Shown: piece by piece, positions 23,438-33,049 of the stretch
Numbering within the stretch: position 1 is the stretch's first letter
Layout of the letters: the number at the start of each line of letters is the position of its first letter
DNA from: Molossus alvarezi
Taxonomy: Eukaryota; Chordata; Mammalia; Chiroptera; Molossidae
Length of the DNA stretch: 64,000 bases
Assembly (NCBI GenBank): GCA_037176705.1
Contig: CM073895.1
Coordinates: forward strand, 1,860,001-1,924,000
Direction of reading: 5' to 3'
Notes under the pieces: generated by a model
Told to the model about the DNA's origin: nothing
The model's input: only the letters and a program-made list of their open reading frames with translations
The model's database searches: none
Program-made: the position numbers and the translations under genes

Positions 23438-23919
23438 GTCTCTCAGCTGCTGATGTCGGCACAACCCAATAAGCTACAAGCACAGGCTGGTAATAGTGAG
23501 GGGAGATTTGCAGGGGAGCAAGTGATCCAGATCTCTGGATGCAGTCCCCATTTATCTGTGGAATGGTTCCCCAACTTACATGTGCATTTATGTGAATTAT
23601 TTCCTTGAGATGGTGTCTCTGCAAACCATACAGCCCAGCCTTGTCTCTGGCGTTTTAGGGGGAAAGAGACTTTAAAGGTAAAAAATAACAAACCCAGACA
23701 TTCTTGAGTCCTAGGACTCAGTTGCTTACTCTAGGGGGTGTTCAGGCTACACCTTAGGTTAGAAACATGCAAACAAAGCATCCATGTTCACTCAGGGGGT
23801 TTTCCTGTGGATCAAACCCAGCTGTCCACACACACACTTTGATCCTAGGCTGGCCAGGTGGAGAGAATGCATATCACAAGGTTACAAATCGTCCATCCAC
23901 CAACACCCCCATCCCCTCA
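23436..23919 (-). mobile_element. 3' LTR of betaretrovirus-like ERV
   Basis: On the minus strand a polypurine tract (aaaaaggggggag, 23,921-23,935) is followed by a sequence starting TG. It ends near CA at 23,436, exactly where similarity to the duplicated TNFRSF14 flank (1-275, 63,238-63,509) stops. That pattern marks an insertion boundary and a 3' LTR of about 480 bp. Parts resemble 32,240-32,345. Confidence 0.65.
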
Positions 23920-24139
23920 TCTCCCCCCTTTTTGTTTTCTTGAAATTGTGGGATCACAGCTGCGGTGGTCCGGAGCATCATCACCTTTTTCTCTCTTCTG
24001 CACAGAGGACACCACTCGCCAGAGCCCTCGGAGAACTACGAGGTCAACACAAACAAGAAAACAACACATAGCAGTAAAAATCCAGATTCTAAGATTGAAA
24101 CCCTCAGACCAATGTTTTGGATGGAGCCGTGGACATTAT

Positions 24140-26000
24140 CTGAGATTGTCTTTAAAACATTCTGTGGAGCAAGCTGCTGTACATGTGCTCACTGTGTTTC
24201 CAGAGCCCTTTGTAGATGAGCTACTTGCCCTCCCAGTTCGCCAGCAAGTGCTCCTTGTAGGTGCTGCTGTCCGCTGTCCAGCTGTGGGCGTGGCGTTCCA
24301 AGTCCAGCTGTGGGCGGGGCATTCCCAGTCCAGCTGTGGGCGGGGCATTCCAAGTCCAGCTGTGGGCGGGGCATTCCCAGTCCAGCTGTGGGCGGGGCAT
24401 TCCAAGTCCAGCTGTGGGCGGGGCATTCCCAGTCCAGCTGTGGGCGGGGCATTCCCAGTCCAGCTGTGGGCGGGGCATTCCAAGGCTCTGCAGTTACACA
24501 CACACTATGACTACGTCCAAATAACAGTGTAACGTAGAGCGACTGACAAGGCCTCTTCACCCTCTTCAGCCACAACACGGCTGCCTCTAGGGCATCTGAT
24601 GGAGCGAGAACCCCTTGACCAATCTCTGTCTGGGGAGCCATATCTTTAGTAACATTGGTCATTACTCCGGCCACAGTATGTGCAGTTTGGACTGAGTCCG
24701 TCAAGGCCGTGATGAAACAGCTGCAGTAGCCGCAAAGACTGTGGCTGAAATGATGAATGCTGTTAGCCACCCTATGAACCTCCTTTTTCGGGGGTGTCCA
24801 GATGCTTTAGCTAAGTGTGCAAGGCCAGGTTCACCTGCCCATGGCCGAGCTAGGTTACTGGTACCCATACTTCTGCTCTCCGGCGCATGGGAATAATGCT
24901 AGTAATATTGAGCATAGTAATATTTTCATGCGTAACGCAGCTTAGAAAATAAGGTTGATTAATATAAATGTTAAATCTATTATTACGTTCACAGATAGTT
25001 AAAGAAGAGGCAGCCAAAAACATATATGGGTGAGAGGGGCAAATCGTTACAGAATCAGTAGGGTTGGTAGTCATTGTCATAGTGGAATTGCTACTGTGGG
25101 TACAATTTCCATGAGATACATACCTCGTAGGGAAAGGCAAACCCAGTCTCCAAATTCCTGTGCCAGGGGCTAGTATGAGTTTTAGTGATAGCCCTGAGGA
25201 CACGTCCTGAGAGACCTCCATCGGTCCAAGAAATAGAGGCCCTGAGGGTGTGAAAAAGTTTAACTCATGATGTTTACTGCACAAATGCCCCTGAGGACCC
25301 GAGTCCTCAATAATAAGACTCAAATCAGGGCTGGCTGTGGCCCGCCCTTCTCTCAAACGACAAGGTTTCCAGTGTGGGGCCCGGGACTCGAGGTTGGTTC
25401 CCTGAAACATAGCGCAGGTGGGGATGCACACGGCGGGGTTGGAATTTCGAGAGAGATTCTGTGCTCTCCCCAACACCTGTGATAAAGGGCAAGTGGGCAG
25501 CCTGGCCCGCTGTGGCCGGCTTAGAGTACAAAGGCCACTGTCATTGTCTGTGCACCCAGCCAGGGGTTTCATGGATGGACAAATGGGTTGTTGCTCCAGT
25601 AAAAATGAAACGGTGGCATTGGCCTGGATCCAATCCTCATTCTCTAGCAGCAGCCCATCTGGGGGAAGCTGAGTTCCTCCTGTCCAGAGAGTGTCATTGC
25701 TAGATAACGGGGCCTCCGAATTCCACCAAGTGACAGGGCGGCATAACGGGGGGTCCATAATATGAGTCCAACATAAGTGTTGTTGTGCTGCTGCAGGGCT
25801 CAATAACACAAGCAAGCAGCATAAACACCTACCCTAGATTGGGTGGGGATTATAGATAAGTCAGCCAAAAATATTCTCTGGGGTAAGAGAAACCCCCATT
25901 CTACTTAGCATTTCCTCAGAACATTGTTGCAACTACTTAGGTTTTTGATGAGCGGCTGGGAGATGCCAAGACATCCCCAAAACATTTAAGGAGACTGGGT
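24140..26000 (-). pseudogene. Betaretrovirus-like endogenous env, broken
   Basis: An old viral envelope gene in the host genome, host of origin unknown. An open frame of 321 codons (24,850-25,815) covers most of the surface subunit. A short leucine-rich signal-peptide-like stretch lies at its start, several NxS/T sequons are present, and it ends in VWVPVT like class II ERV surface proteins. It stops there at a nonsense codon. Beyond the stop, a furin-like RKRR site (24,779-24,790) and a hydrophobic fusion-peptide-like stretch appear in another frame, followed by further stops. Transmembrane-subunit-like sequence continues to about 24,550. The 26-bp minisatellite occupies the distal part. The gene cannot give a complete envelope. 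Confidence 0.75.
24278..24485. repeat. 26-bp minisatellite with GC-box/NF-kappaB motif in each unit
   Basis: Eight tandem units of exactly 26 bases, starting at each 'ccagctgtgggcg'. The last seven contain GGGCGGGGC overlapping GGGGCATTCC; the latter fits the NF-kappaB consensus GGGRNNYYCC at 24316, 24342, 24368, 24394, 24420, 24446 and 24472. The first unit is degenerate (gggcgtggcgttcc). Units alternate between 'ttcccag' and 'ttccaag' ends. The array lies about 1.9 kb upstream of the TNFRSF14 start codon and inside the ERV env remnant. Motif presence is seen; binding is not shown. Confidence 0.95.
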
Positions 26001-26160
26001 ACAAGGCTCCAGAGGTACGTCCTGGTGGCCAGTCTATCTGGGTGAGAGTGAGAGAGCAGGACACGGCGCAGCCTCTCCTCGCCGGGACTCCCCCTTAGAC
26101 GTTAGGAGGGATTCTCTTCTGCTCAGTTCTGGTTGTGGATCACGGTGCTTTCTGACCCGC
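26000..26160. other. Junction between betaretroviral and gammaretroviral remnants
   Basis: No gene recognised. The boundary between the two elements cannot be placed exactly, and no target-site duplication was identified. Confidence 0.4.
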
Positions 26161-26639
26161 CACAGGGGCAAACGTGGAGACTGGTCACCTCCCAAGCGGC
26201 ATAGGCGCTGCTCAGGATAGGGAGTTTCTGGAAGGAAATTCAAATGGTGTGTGAGTGTGACTGTGAATGTAATTGCGTGTGAGTGACCGTGCTCCACGAT
26301 GCTTGTCACAGAGCCTGTGTGCGTCCTACCCTGTGGTTCTGTGATGGTCTGACACGGCTAAAAGGCAGTATCAGGTTCGTGGAGCACTCTGGTGTCCCAC
26401 CAGTGAACCTGCTCAGAGCTGCGGGCTTATTTCAACCTGCCACGTGCCAAGAGGCATCTGAAATCTCCTCAAAGGGAGCGGCCAGGCCGATGAAACAAAA
26501 GTTTCTGTCTTGTGTGTCTTCCCTTGTTTCTGTCCTCGTCTGCCCCCTACTGTGTCTCCGTCCACTGTATTCTGGTTACTCTAATCATGGACAGCAGCCC
26601 TAGTGCCCAGAAGACCTCACTGGGCTGCATATTGAAACA

Positions 26640-27825
26640 TTCTTAGAGAAGGATTTGAGGAAGGTTCTGGTTGGGCACAAATTCTGGGAGTGGGCCCCAA
26701 ACTGGGCCCCGAGAGAGACCTGGGCAAAGGAAGGGAAGTGCCTGTGAGGCAGAGACACAGCGAAAGTCTTCAGCAAGTTTCTGGTGCAAACATTTACTCT
26801 TTGGGCTCAAGTTAGAGATGCCTTGATCCTGTGCAGGAGGCTAATAAGGTGGGGAAGCAGGTGTAGTGAAAGACTTGAGGAAAGTTGAGAAAGTCTGTGA
26901 GTCCTTAAAGACTCCCCCACTGGCTTCCACTAAGGCTGTGATTAATATTTGTGCTTTGAAGGCGGAAAGAGCTCCGAACAAAAGGGAAAAATTCTCTAGA
27001 TCTTACATCCATCAGACAGGACCTGAAGAGCCTCACCAAGATTCTGTAGCTCGGTTGCTACAGGCAGTTGACAGAGTAATAAGTGACTCAGGCACTGTCC
27101 CTGCCTGTGGGCCGCCGTGTGTGTCCCGCATGGTGTCATGCATCAGGACCGGGACCAGGGTCTGGTGGGAGAGCCCATCCTCCTGGGAAATGGGGGCAGC
27201 AGGCAGTGGGCGGGTGCACAGGCACTGACCTGCAGGGCACGGGGTTCTCTGGGGAGGGAGGTCAGGCCGCAGAATGGCCATGTTCCTTCAGTGCCACCCC
27301 GGGGGTCTAGTCAGTCAGCCACCCCAGGTTTGGCGGCAGCAAGTTTCCAACAGGCTTCTCTGAACTTTGGGGAGTTAAAGGCACGGGTGCGAAGTGCTCC
27401 TGGAGAGAGTTGAAAAACACTCTGCCCCTCCTAAATACGCATGCTAGGACATCGCTTCCCTTACCTGCGTCCCTTTGAAAACCTGGGGTCAGAGGAAATT
27501 TTCCCATCCCTCTGCCCACGGTGGGACCCAAATACTGCCAGGGGGAGGGCTTCCTTGGACACTTTTCACCATGTTCTCCTGTTAGGCCTAAAGGCCCCAT
27601 TGGTTAAATAGCTCAAAAGGTATATTATAATAGGGACACCCCTAGAGGAAAATAAAATAACAGAGTAGCAAAGGGGGTAGTAGCAGCCTTAAGGGAAACC
27701 CTGGGAAGGGTCAGGACGGCAGACCTAGTTTCCCATTAAGGATAGAGAAGATGAAGGCAAAGTCAGGTGTAGAGGAACAAAGAAAAAAGCCATTCTTGAC
27801 TTGGAAAAATGACAATAGGGGACTA
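26640..27825 (+). pseudogene. Degenerate gag region of provirus 1
   Basis: Lies between the leader and the protease where gag is expected. The longest plus frame (26,866-27,228) has no domain I can identify, and no zinc knuckle was seen. The assignment rests on position only. Confidence 0.35.
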
Positions 27826-28010
27826 ACTAGATAGTTTTCTGGTAGATACTGGTGCAGCAGACTCAGTCCTGATGGAGCCAATGGGCCCCTAACCTACCCC
27901 TAGACTTCAAAGAGGACTAGAGACCTTGGGAAAAATACTGTGACTCATTTGTTTCTGGTCATGCCAGAGTGCCCATACCCCCTACAGGACATTATCTTCT
28001 CCACTTACTG
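27826..28010 (+). pseudogene. Retroviral protease remnant, provirus 1
   Basis: Reads FLVDTGAADSVL, the aspartic-protease active-site motif of retroviruses, then LGKNTVTHLFLV. Stops and frameshifts interrupt it on both sides. It then joins sequence that normally lies near the RT-RNase H boundary, so most of reverse transcriptase is missing. Confidence 0.75.
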
Positions 28011-28059
28011 TTCAATTGCTGGCCACTGCCACTCCAGGCCAGCCCCGCATCAGCATCCA

Positions 28060-28410
28060 TGAGACATTGGCATCAATCCTGCCAGCCTGCCTCCAGACGA
28101 TGACCTGGAGAAACCTCTACAGGACTCCCTGGAGGTAATCGACATAGTACAGACGACCCACCCAGACCTCGAGGATGTTCTACTGCCATCATCACATCAG
28201 GCATTGTCCACGGACGGGAGCAGCTATGTCCAGGAGGAAGTCAGGTATGCTGGGGCAGCAGTAGTAACTCAGGATGGGGTCATCTGGTCACAGTCCTTGA
28301 ACAGGGAAACTTCAGCCCAGTGGGCTGAACTCATAGCCCTAATGCAGGCTCTCCTATGGGGCAAGAAAAATCTGCTGCAGACCAGGAAGCTCGAGGAGCA
28401 GCTCTGAAAC
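28060..28410 (+). pseudogene. RT-end/RNase H remnant, provirus 1
   Basis: Shows the connection-to-RNase H transition followed by STDGSSYVQ and SAQWAELIALMQAL, typical of gammaretroviral RNase H with its first catalytic Asp. It then skips directly to a reading near the end of RNase H (KSAADQEA in another frame). Compared with provirus 2 (48,700-48,850), about 140 bases in the middle are lost. Confidence 0.8.
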
Positions 28411-28439
28411 CAGGGGGCCTCTCTAGATGCACTAGGTCA

Positions 28440-28612
28440 GAACATGACTCAGCAGAAACAGCCTTAAAGAACATCAGTGGATGGAGGACACTGCTTGATG
28501 GGAGGTTGTTGGTCCCAGAGGCTCTAGGTCGAACTCTGGTTCACCAGCTGTACCAGACCACCCACTTAGGTTACACCCAGCTTACTAATCTCCTGGGAGG
28601 CATTCACAAAGA
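28440..28612 (+). pseudogene. Integrase N-terminal remnant, provirus 1
   Basis: Reads GRLLVPEALGRTLVHQLYQT and HLGYTQLTNLL, the region leading into the integrase zinc-binding domain. The catalytic core is absent: the sequence passes directly into the GA-rich module. Confidence 0.7.
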
Positions 28613-28950
28613 AAGGGAGAAGGTGGAAGGGAGCAGGTGTGCAGGGCTGAGGAGGGAGGAGGAGAAAGCTGGGCATGTGCAGACAGCAGGTGGATTGAGC
28701 AGGCTCTCAGGTTCCTGTCAGGGAGGGACTAGGACAGTCACAGAGGGTCTTTGCGAGTTAAGGAGGGTTCTGCAGAGGAAGGAAGTGAAAAGATAAAGAG
28801 GATGAGAGAAAGGGACATACATACCACAGGAAGACAGGACATTGGAGGAATACTCAGGAAGGGAAGGAAAGAGGAGACTGAGTGAGAGGGGAGAGCTGGT
28901 CCCTGGTGGAGAAATAAGAGGCTGGGATGGAGTAAAGGGAGTAACCGGTT
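28613..28950. repeat. GA-rich module shared with 50,108-50,480
   Basis: About 340 bases, strongly purine-rich, including 'cagacagcaggtggattgag' and 'aggaagacaggacattggag'. The same module is in provirus 2 but at a different place relative to pol. It carries no coding signature on the plus strand. Confidence 0.85.
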
Positions 28951-29059
28951 TAGGCTACTCCTCACCCTTGCATCAGACAGTACCCCACCTTTATAGCAAA
29001 GATATCACAGGATATCTCTAAGGGGTCAAATATAAATGAGAAGCTCAATTGTGCTTACC

Positions 29060-29455
29060 ACCTACAGAGTTCCGGGCAGGTAGAGCGCATGAACAGGCCT
29101 TAAAGGAAACCTTAATGAAATTTACTTCAGAAACTGGAGAAAACTAGACCACTCTGTCCACCTCGCCCTCTTACAGTTCGTGCAGGCCCAGCAGTCTGCC
29201 CAGAAAGCTGTCCATAAACACCTCTGCGATGCCCTGCCTGTGCCCCCCTCGGACCCTGTGCACCCCTTCCAGCGCCGGGACTCGATAGGGGTGAAGAAGT
29301 TCACCCCCCAGGGACTAACTCAGGCCTGGAAGGGACTACACGCTGCCATCCTCCCTGCACCAGGGGCTCTCAAGGTCAACGGCACCCCCATCTGGCAGCA
29401 CCATTCCCGGCTGAGGGGGAAAAGCAAAATGGACGGTCCAGGCCTCTCCAGATGA
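29060..29455 (+). pseudogene. Integrase C-terminal remnant, provirus 1
   Basis: Contains DPVHPFQRRDSIGVKKFTPQ and TQAWKGLHAAILPAPGALKV, the SH3-like C-terminal domain of gammaretroviral integrase, matching 49,533-49,814. An open frame of 91 codons starts at 29,180. Upstream residues appear in another frame. Confidence 0.8.
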
Positions 29456-29489
29456 GACTCTTGCCTTTATTGAAACTTCGATTTTTCTG

Positions 29490-30425
29490 GTTATGACTGT
29501 TCAGGGGAATCCTTACAGACGTGGGCCCCAATGGAACTGGGAACTTAGAAATGGAGAATCAGGGGAGGTCTTAAGAAATGTTACTACAAAGGGAATAGAA
29601 AAACCTGTCTTCAACCTTGTTCTATGTGACCTCTTAACGGGGACGGTCGGCGTCACAAAGGTCCTTGATGTCTGGGTCACATATGGAGGGGTTAGCCCCC
29701 AGCTAGAAGACACCCCAGCATGGAGCTGTGGAACGTCTGCTGCAGAATAAGGATTGCAAGGGATAGGAATTTATATTTGCCCAGGAGATGCCAAGATTAA
29801 ATGCTAGCAAACATTTCTGTCCCCCTTGGGGTTGTGAAACAATCACTACTATTACCTGCTCTCTAGGAAACAGGGATCCACATATAAATGTTAAAGGCTG
29901 ACCAACCCCAACCATCCACAGCAGTGGGCACTACTGTCCTGTCAGGAATGACCAGAATCTAAGGGACCTGAGCCTCCAGATAGACACAGAGCTCAGCCAC
30001 TTAGAAAACTCTTTAGCCGAAATGGTCCTACAGGACAGGAGAGGATTTGACCCCTTATTTCTTAAGGAAGGAGGATTATGTGTTGCACTGGGAGAAAAAT
30101 GCCATTTTTATGCAAATAATTCAAGGATTATTCAAGAAAGTTTATCACTAGTTAGGAAAAATATTGAGGAACAAGAAAGAAAAAGGCAACAAACTGAAAA
30201 TCGGTTTACGACTCTATTTCTTGCCGTTTGCAGCCCTCTTGCTATGTTATGTTTACTCGTAGCTTTTGGGTCACTTCTGATAAACAGCCTCATACAAACT
30301 AAGCTGAGTCACCGATATGACTTGTCAGGAAAACCAGTTGGAAATGACCTGGGCCCTTGGCGAAGACGACTAAATGACTCCATGTTTATCATCAATGGAC
30401 CCTCCTTGATATATTTTCAATAATA
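29490..30425 (+). pseudogene. Gammaretrovirus-like env, broken, provirus 1
   Basis: Begins with an 85-codon surface-subunit-like frame (29,493-29,750), then stops in several places. The transmembrane subunit follows as an open stretch (30,022-30,423): a heptad-like region, LQDRRGFDPLFLKEGGLC, a cysteine followed six residues later by Cys-His where the family usually has Cys-Cys, and a hydrophobic membrane anchor. The surface subunit is mostly lost, so no functional envelope is encoded. It is an old viral gene in a mammalian genome, described only. Confidence 0.8.
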
Positions 30426-30439
30426 GGTTAACTACCCCT

Positions 30440-30785
30440 GGAAGGAAAGGAATTTTGTTTAAGGTCATAGTTGCCCCCACATCTTGGGAGGTATTTGAGT
30501 TTCCCCGAGTATCAAAAACTGCAAATCAGGAGCCCAGTGATTAATGCTCATTTTAATTTCTGTAATCGCTGTCACACCCACTATTGTGCCAGTGACCCGA
30601 GGGAAGGGGCCAAAAGGGGGATGGGCTGAGGGGGGCAAAAAGGGGGTGGGGCTTCGGTCATTTAAAGCAGTTGAGCAAGAAAAATTGGGGGTGCTGATCT
30701 GAGGGGACAACATGCCCCCCAAGCAGACTGGCAAAAATAAAGTGCTCCTTTACAATTCGGCTGTGCATCCATCTCATGGACACAT
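30440..30785 (+). mobile_element. 3' LTR-like end of provirus 1
   Basis: Contains a TATA-less GC/GA-rich stretch, 'aaaaataaagtgctcc' (polyadenylation signal) and 'tttacaattcggctgtgc', which resembles 50,918-50,935 of provirus 2. The start of the LTR is not certain. Confidence 0.55.
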
Positions 30786-31995
30786 GACACCGTGAACTGC
30801 TGCCCGAGGTTGAGGGACAAGCGTCCTGGGGGCCTGCCCCTTGCCACAGGCCCACCCCACCCCCACACAGAGCCCCAGGGGCCAAGGGGGCCAGGTGCCC
30901 GACTCCATCCTGCGTCCTCCGGCCCAGGTGTGCGCAGCCTCCCTGCAGGTCCTGGTGTCAGTGCCCAGGATGCTGCGGCCGGACAGGCCCCTGCCCGAGA
31001 ACCACCTCCTGGTGCAGAAGGACATGGCCCGGTGCTGAGGCTGGAGACTCAGACAGCAAATGTGAGGCCGGCCCACAGGTGGAGGGCGGGGAGGGGCACA
31101 CCTGGCCAGATCCACCTCCGCTGGTCAATGCCCAGCCCCCCACAGGCCACAGCCCCCCAGGAAGAGCGACAAGAAGTCACTGCCCTGTACCACAGGATGA
31201 AGGGGCAGCAGCTCCAGGACAAGTTCGCCTGAAGGGGCGGCAGAGGAGGGGCTGGTGGCTCAGGTGTTTCAGGGCCTGTGGTGCTTGGACCTGGGGGGAG
31301 GTGGCCGCCCAGGGGTTGCACTCTGGCCACAGCCTCCCTGTTGCCAGCCTCTCCCATTTCATCCTCAGAAATACTTGCAGCCCTGAGCAGGGCCCTGTAA
31401 CGGGTCACCCAAACAGGGACGTTTTCCCTCTGGGGCAGCAGGTGTCACCTGGGCTGTCCAGATAGAGGGGCCACTCTATCCATGAGGTGCTCGCTGTGAT
31501 GACCCCACTGTTCTGGGAGGAAATAGGCTGAGAGAGGTGGCTGACTCCACTGAGTTGGAAGACCCTCCCCCAAGTCCCGCTCTGAACCCCAGTGTGACTC
31601 TGCCCACAGTTCTTCCTGCCCCTGCCTGAGGGGTGCCCTCTGACCGGATCCTGCCCGCTTCCCAGATGTGCGTAGGGACTGAGCCCTGGAGGGGCCTCCT
31701 CCTGCAGAAGGAGGGCAGGACAGTCATCGTGGCCACTGCCAGGTCAGAGGGACGAGGTTGGGACAGACCCCAGCTCAGAGGTTCAAACTAGCCTAATTAA
31801 TCAATATATCAAAGATGGAGCGCCTTTTCTTCATGGCTGGTGTCTGTGTGTTCTCTGTGAGAAATCTTGCACCCCACCCAAGGTGGCTGAGGTCTACAGT
31901 CAGCCTCGAGCTTATTCTTTCAGAGAGCAACATAGAAGTCATTTCCTTTCCTCCCACTGTTCGGTGATCCAGCTCCTTTTACTGAAGTGAACCCC
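30785..31995 (+). repeat. Segmental duplicate of 61,690-62,880 (inverted)
   Basis: Continuous inverted similarity with 61,690-62,880 at the right end of the window, including the coding-like stretches below. Here it abuts the 3' end of provirus 1 on the left and TG-rich sequence on the right. Confidence 0.88.
30930..31232 (+). pseudogene. Unrecognised exon-like coding remnant
   Basis: Two stretches look coding. One reads QVLVSVPRMLRPDRPLPENH up to a stop at 31,038 after an acceptor-like ag. The other follows 'cccccacag' and reads EERQEVTALYHRMKGQQLQ to a TGA at 31,230-31,232; it looks like a C-terminal, helix-forming exon. Both stretches persist in the duplicate at 62,456-62,760. I do not recognise the gene. 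Confidence 0.4.
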
Positions 31996-32009
31996 TCCCT
32001 TGGCCCTCT

Positions 32010-32460
32010 GCACGGGACCTCTACATAAATCATGTCTGTGAATCATGTGGTGTGTGTGCAACTGTGTGTGCACAGGTGTACACCTATGAGTATGCATGCA
32101 CCTGTGTGTGCATGTGTGTGCACCTGCCTGTGTGCACCTGTGCGCGTGCACCTGTGCGTGTCTGATGCTCCCGGCCCCACTGTTCTCTGTCTGCCCCGTG
32201 CTGACCACCCGCTGACTCCTGAGCTGCCCGGGGTCCTCTCACAATGAACTACAAGCAGACAGGGCGTGAGGGGGCATCACAAGGGAGCAATGCTCCCCAC
32301 GTCTGGATGCAGCTGACTTATTGTCTTAGCAGAGCCCTAGGAGACACTGTGTTTGAGCTAATTGAGTCCTTCAGACCCTGTCCTGCTGCTGATGTTTGTC
32401 CAGCCCAGCATTCCTCCTGTTCCCACGGCCCCGGGCTGTTTTCAGCCGAGATTCTTAACA
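32010..32460 (-). mobile_element. LTR-like fragment related to the 23.4-kb LTR
   Basis: 32,240-32,345 resembles 23,460-23,550 (for example 'caatgaactacaagcag' and 'tctggatgcag'), in the same orientation. 32,036-32,165 is an interrupted TG repeat. Probably part of a betaretrovirus-like LTR; limits uncertain. Confidence 0.4.
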
Positions 32461-32464
32461 AACA

Positions 32465-32850
32465 CACTCACTCCAAGTGCTGCTGCCCACTGCCCAGGGC
32501 AGGGAGCGGGCACCCCAAGACACTGCGGTTCCTTACACACTGTGACCAAACCAACCACCGCGTGAAGTGGAGCGAGTGGCCTCGGCCTCCACGCCCTCCC
32601 AGCCCAAACACAGCTGCCTGCAAGGCCTCGAATCGAGCAGCTACTTCCTCAGACCGTTGCTGCAGCTGCGTAAGGCTTCCCCAAGGGACCCCAGGAAAGG
32701 TTCGAGTGGAGCCCCGAGAATGAGCATGAGGGTAACGGTTAGGGTCCAAGGTCAGCTGCGCCATCTGAGGAACCGGGTTGAAGGGCAGGTCCTTCCTGCT
32801 CATGGTGAGGTCTTATCCCCTGAGTCTCAGCCCCTGGCACCTGTAGGAGA
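32465..32850 (-). pseudogene. Betaretrovirus-like env leader exon remnant
   Basis: On the minus strand an acceptor-like 'tgttttgtctcctacag' is followed by an ATG frame (start near 32,803) beginning MSRKDLPFNP. That fits a spliced env leader. It lies directly after integrase sequence on the same strand, where env begins in such viruses. The call rests mainly on position. Confidence 0.4.
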
Positions 32851-33049
32851 CAAAACACAGGCCCCCCCTCGCCCCCACGCCTATGACTCCACAGGACCTT
32901 CCCACTCAGACCCCTGCTGTGGATCCCGGGACCGGACCACAGCCTGGGGCCCCGTGGGGGAAGCTTTATGTTGAAAATGTCTCTCCACAGCTGTGGTACC
33001 AAAGTGACCACAATTTTAAAAATTAAGGGTATGGATTGTCAGAGAACGT

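Larger units (their letters stand above)
26160..30785 (+). mobile_element. Gammaretrovirus-like provirus 1 (defective)
   Basis: Order on the plus strand: leader similar to 47,345-47,620; degenerate gag region; protease; joined RT-end/RNase H; integrase ends; env; 3' LTR-like end with AATAAA near 30,737. It shares structure and a major internal deletion with the provirus at 47,330-50,958. Full LTR pairs and a primer-binding site were not identified, so outer limits are approximate. Confidence 0.8.

Noticed and set aside
24278..24485. CRISPR-like array
   Set aside because: Units are contiguous with no spacers, in a mammalian genome; it is a minisatellite.
24136..24501. Repetitive frames reading tandem 'NAPPTAGLGMPRPQLDWE'-like peptides over the minisatellite
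   Set aside because: The unit is 26 bases, not a multiple of three, so every frame cycles through the same peptides. The array is not a coding repeat.
26866..27228. 120-codon frame as a retroviral gag protein
   Set aside because: Position fits, but no capsid or nucleocapsid motif is visible; listed only as a degenerate gag region at low confidence.
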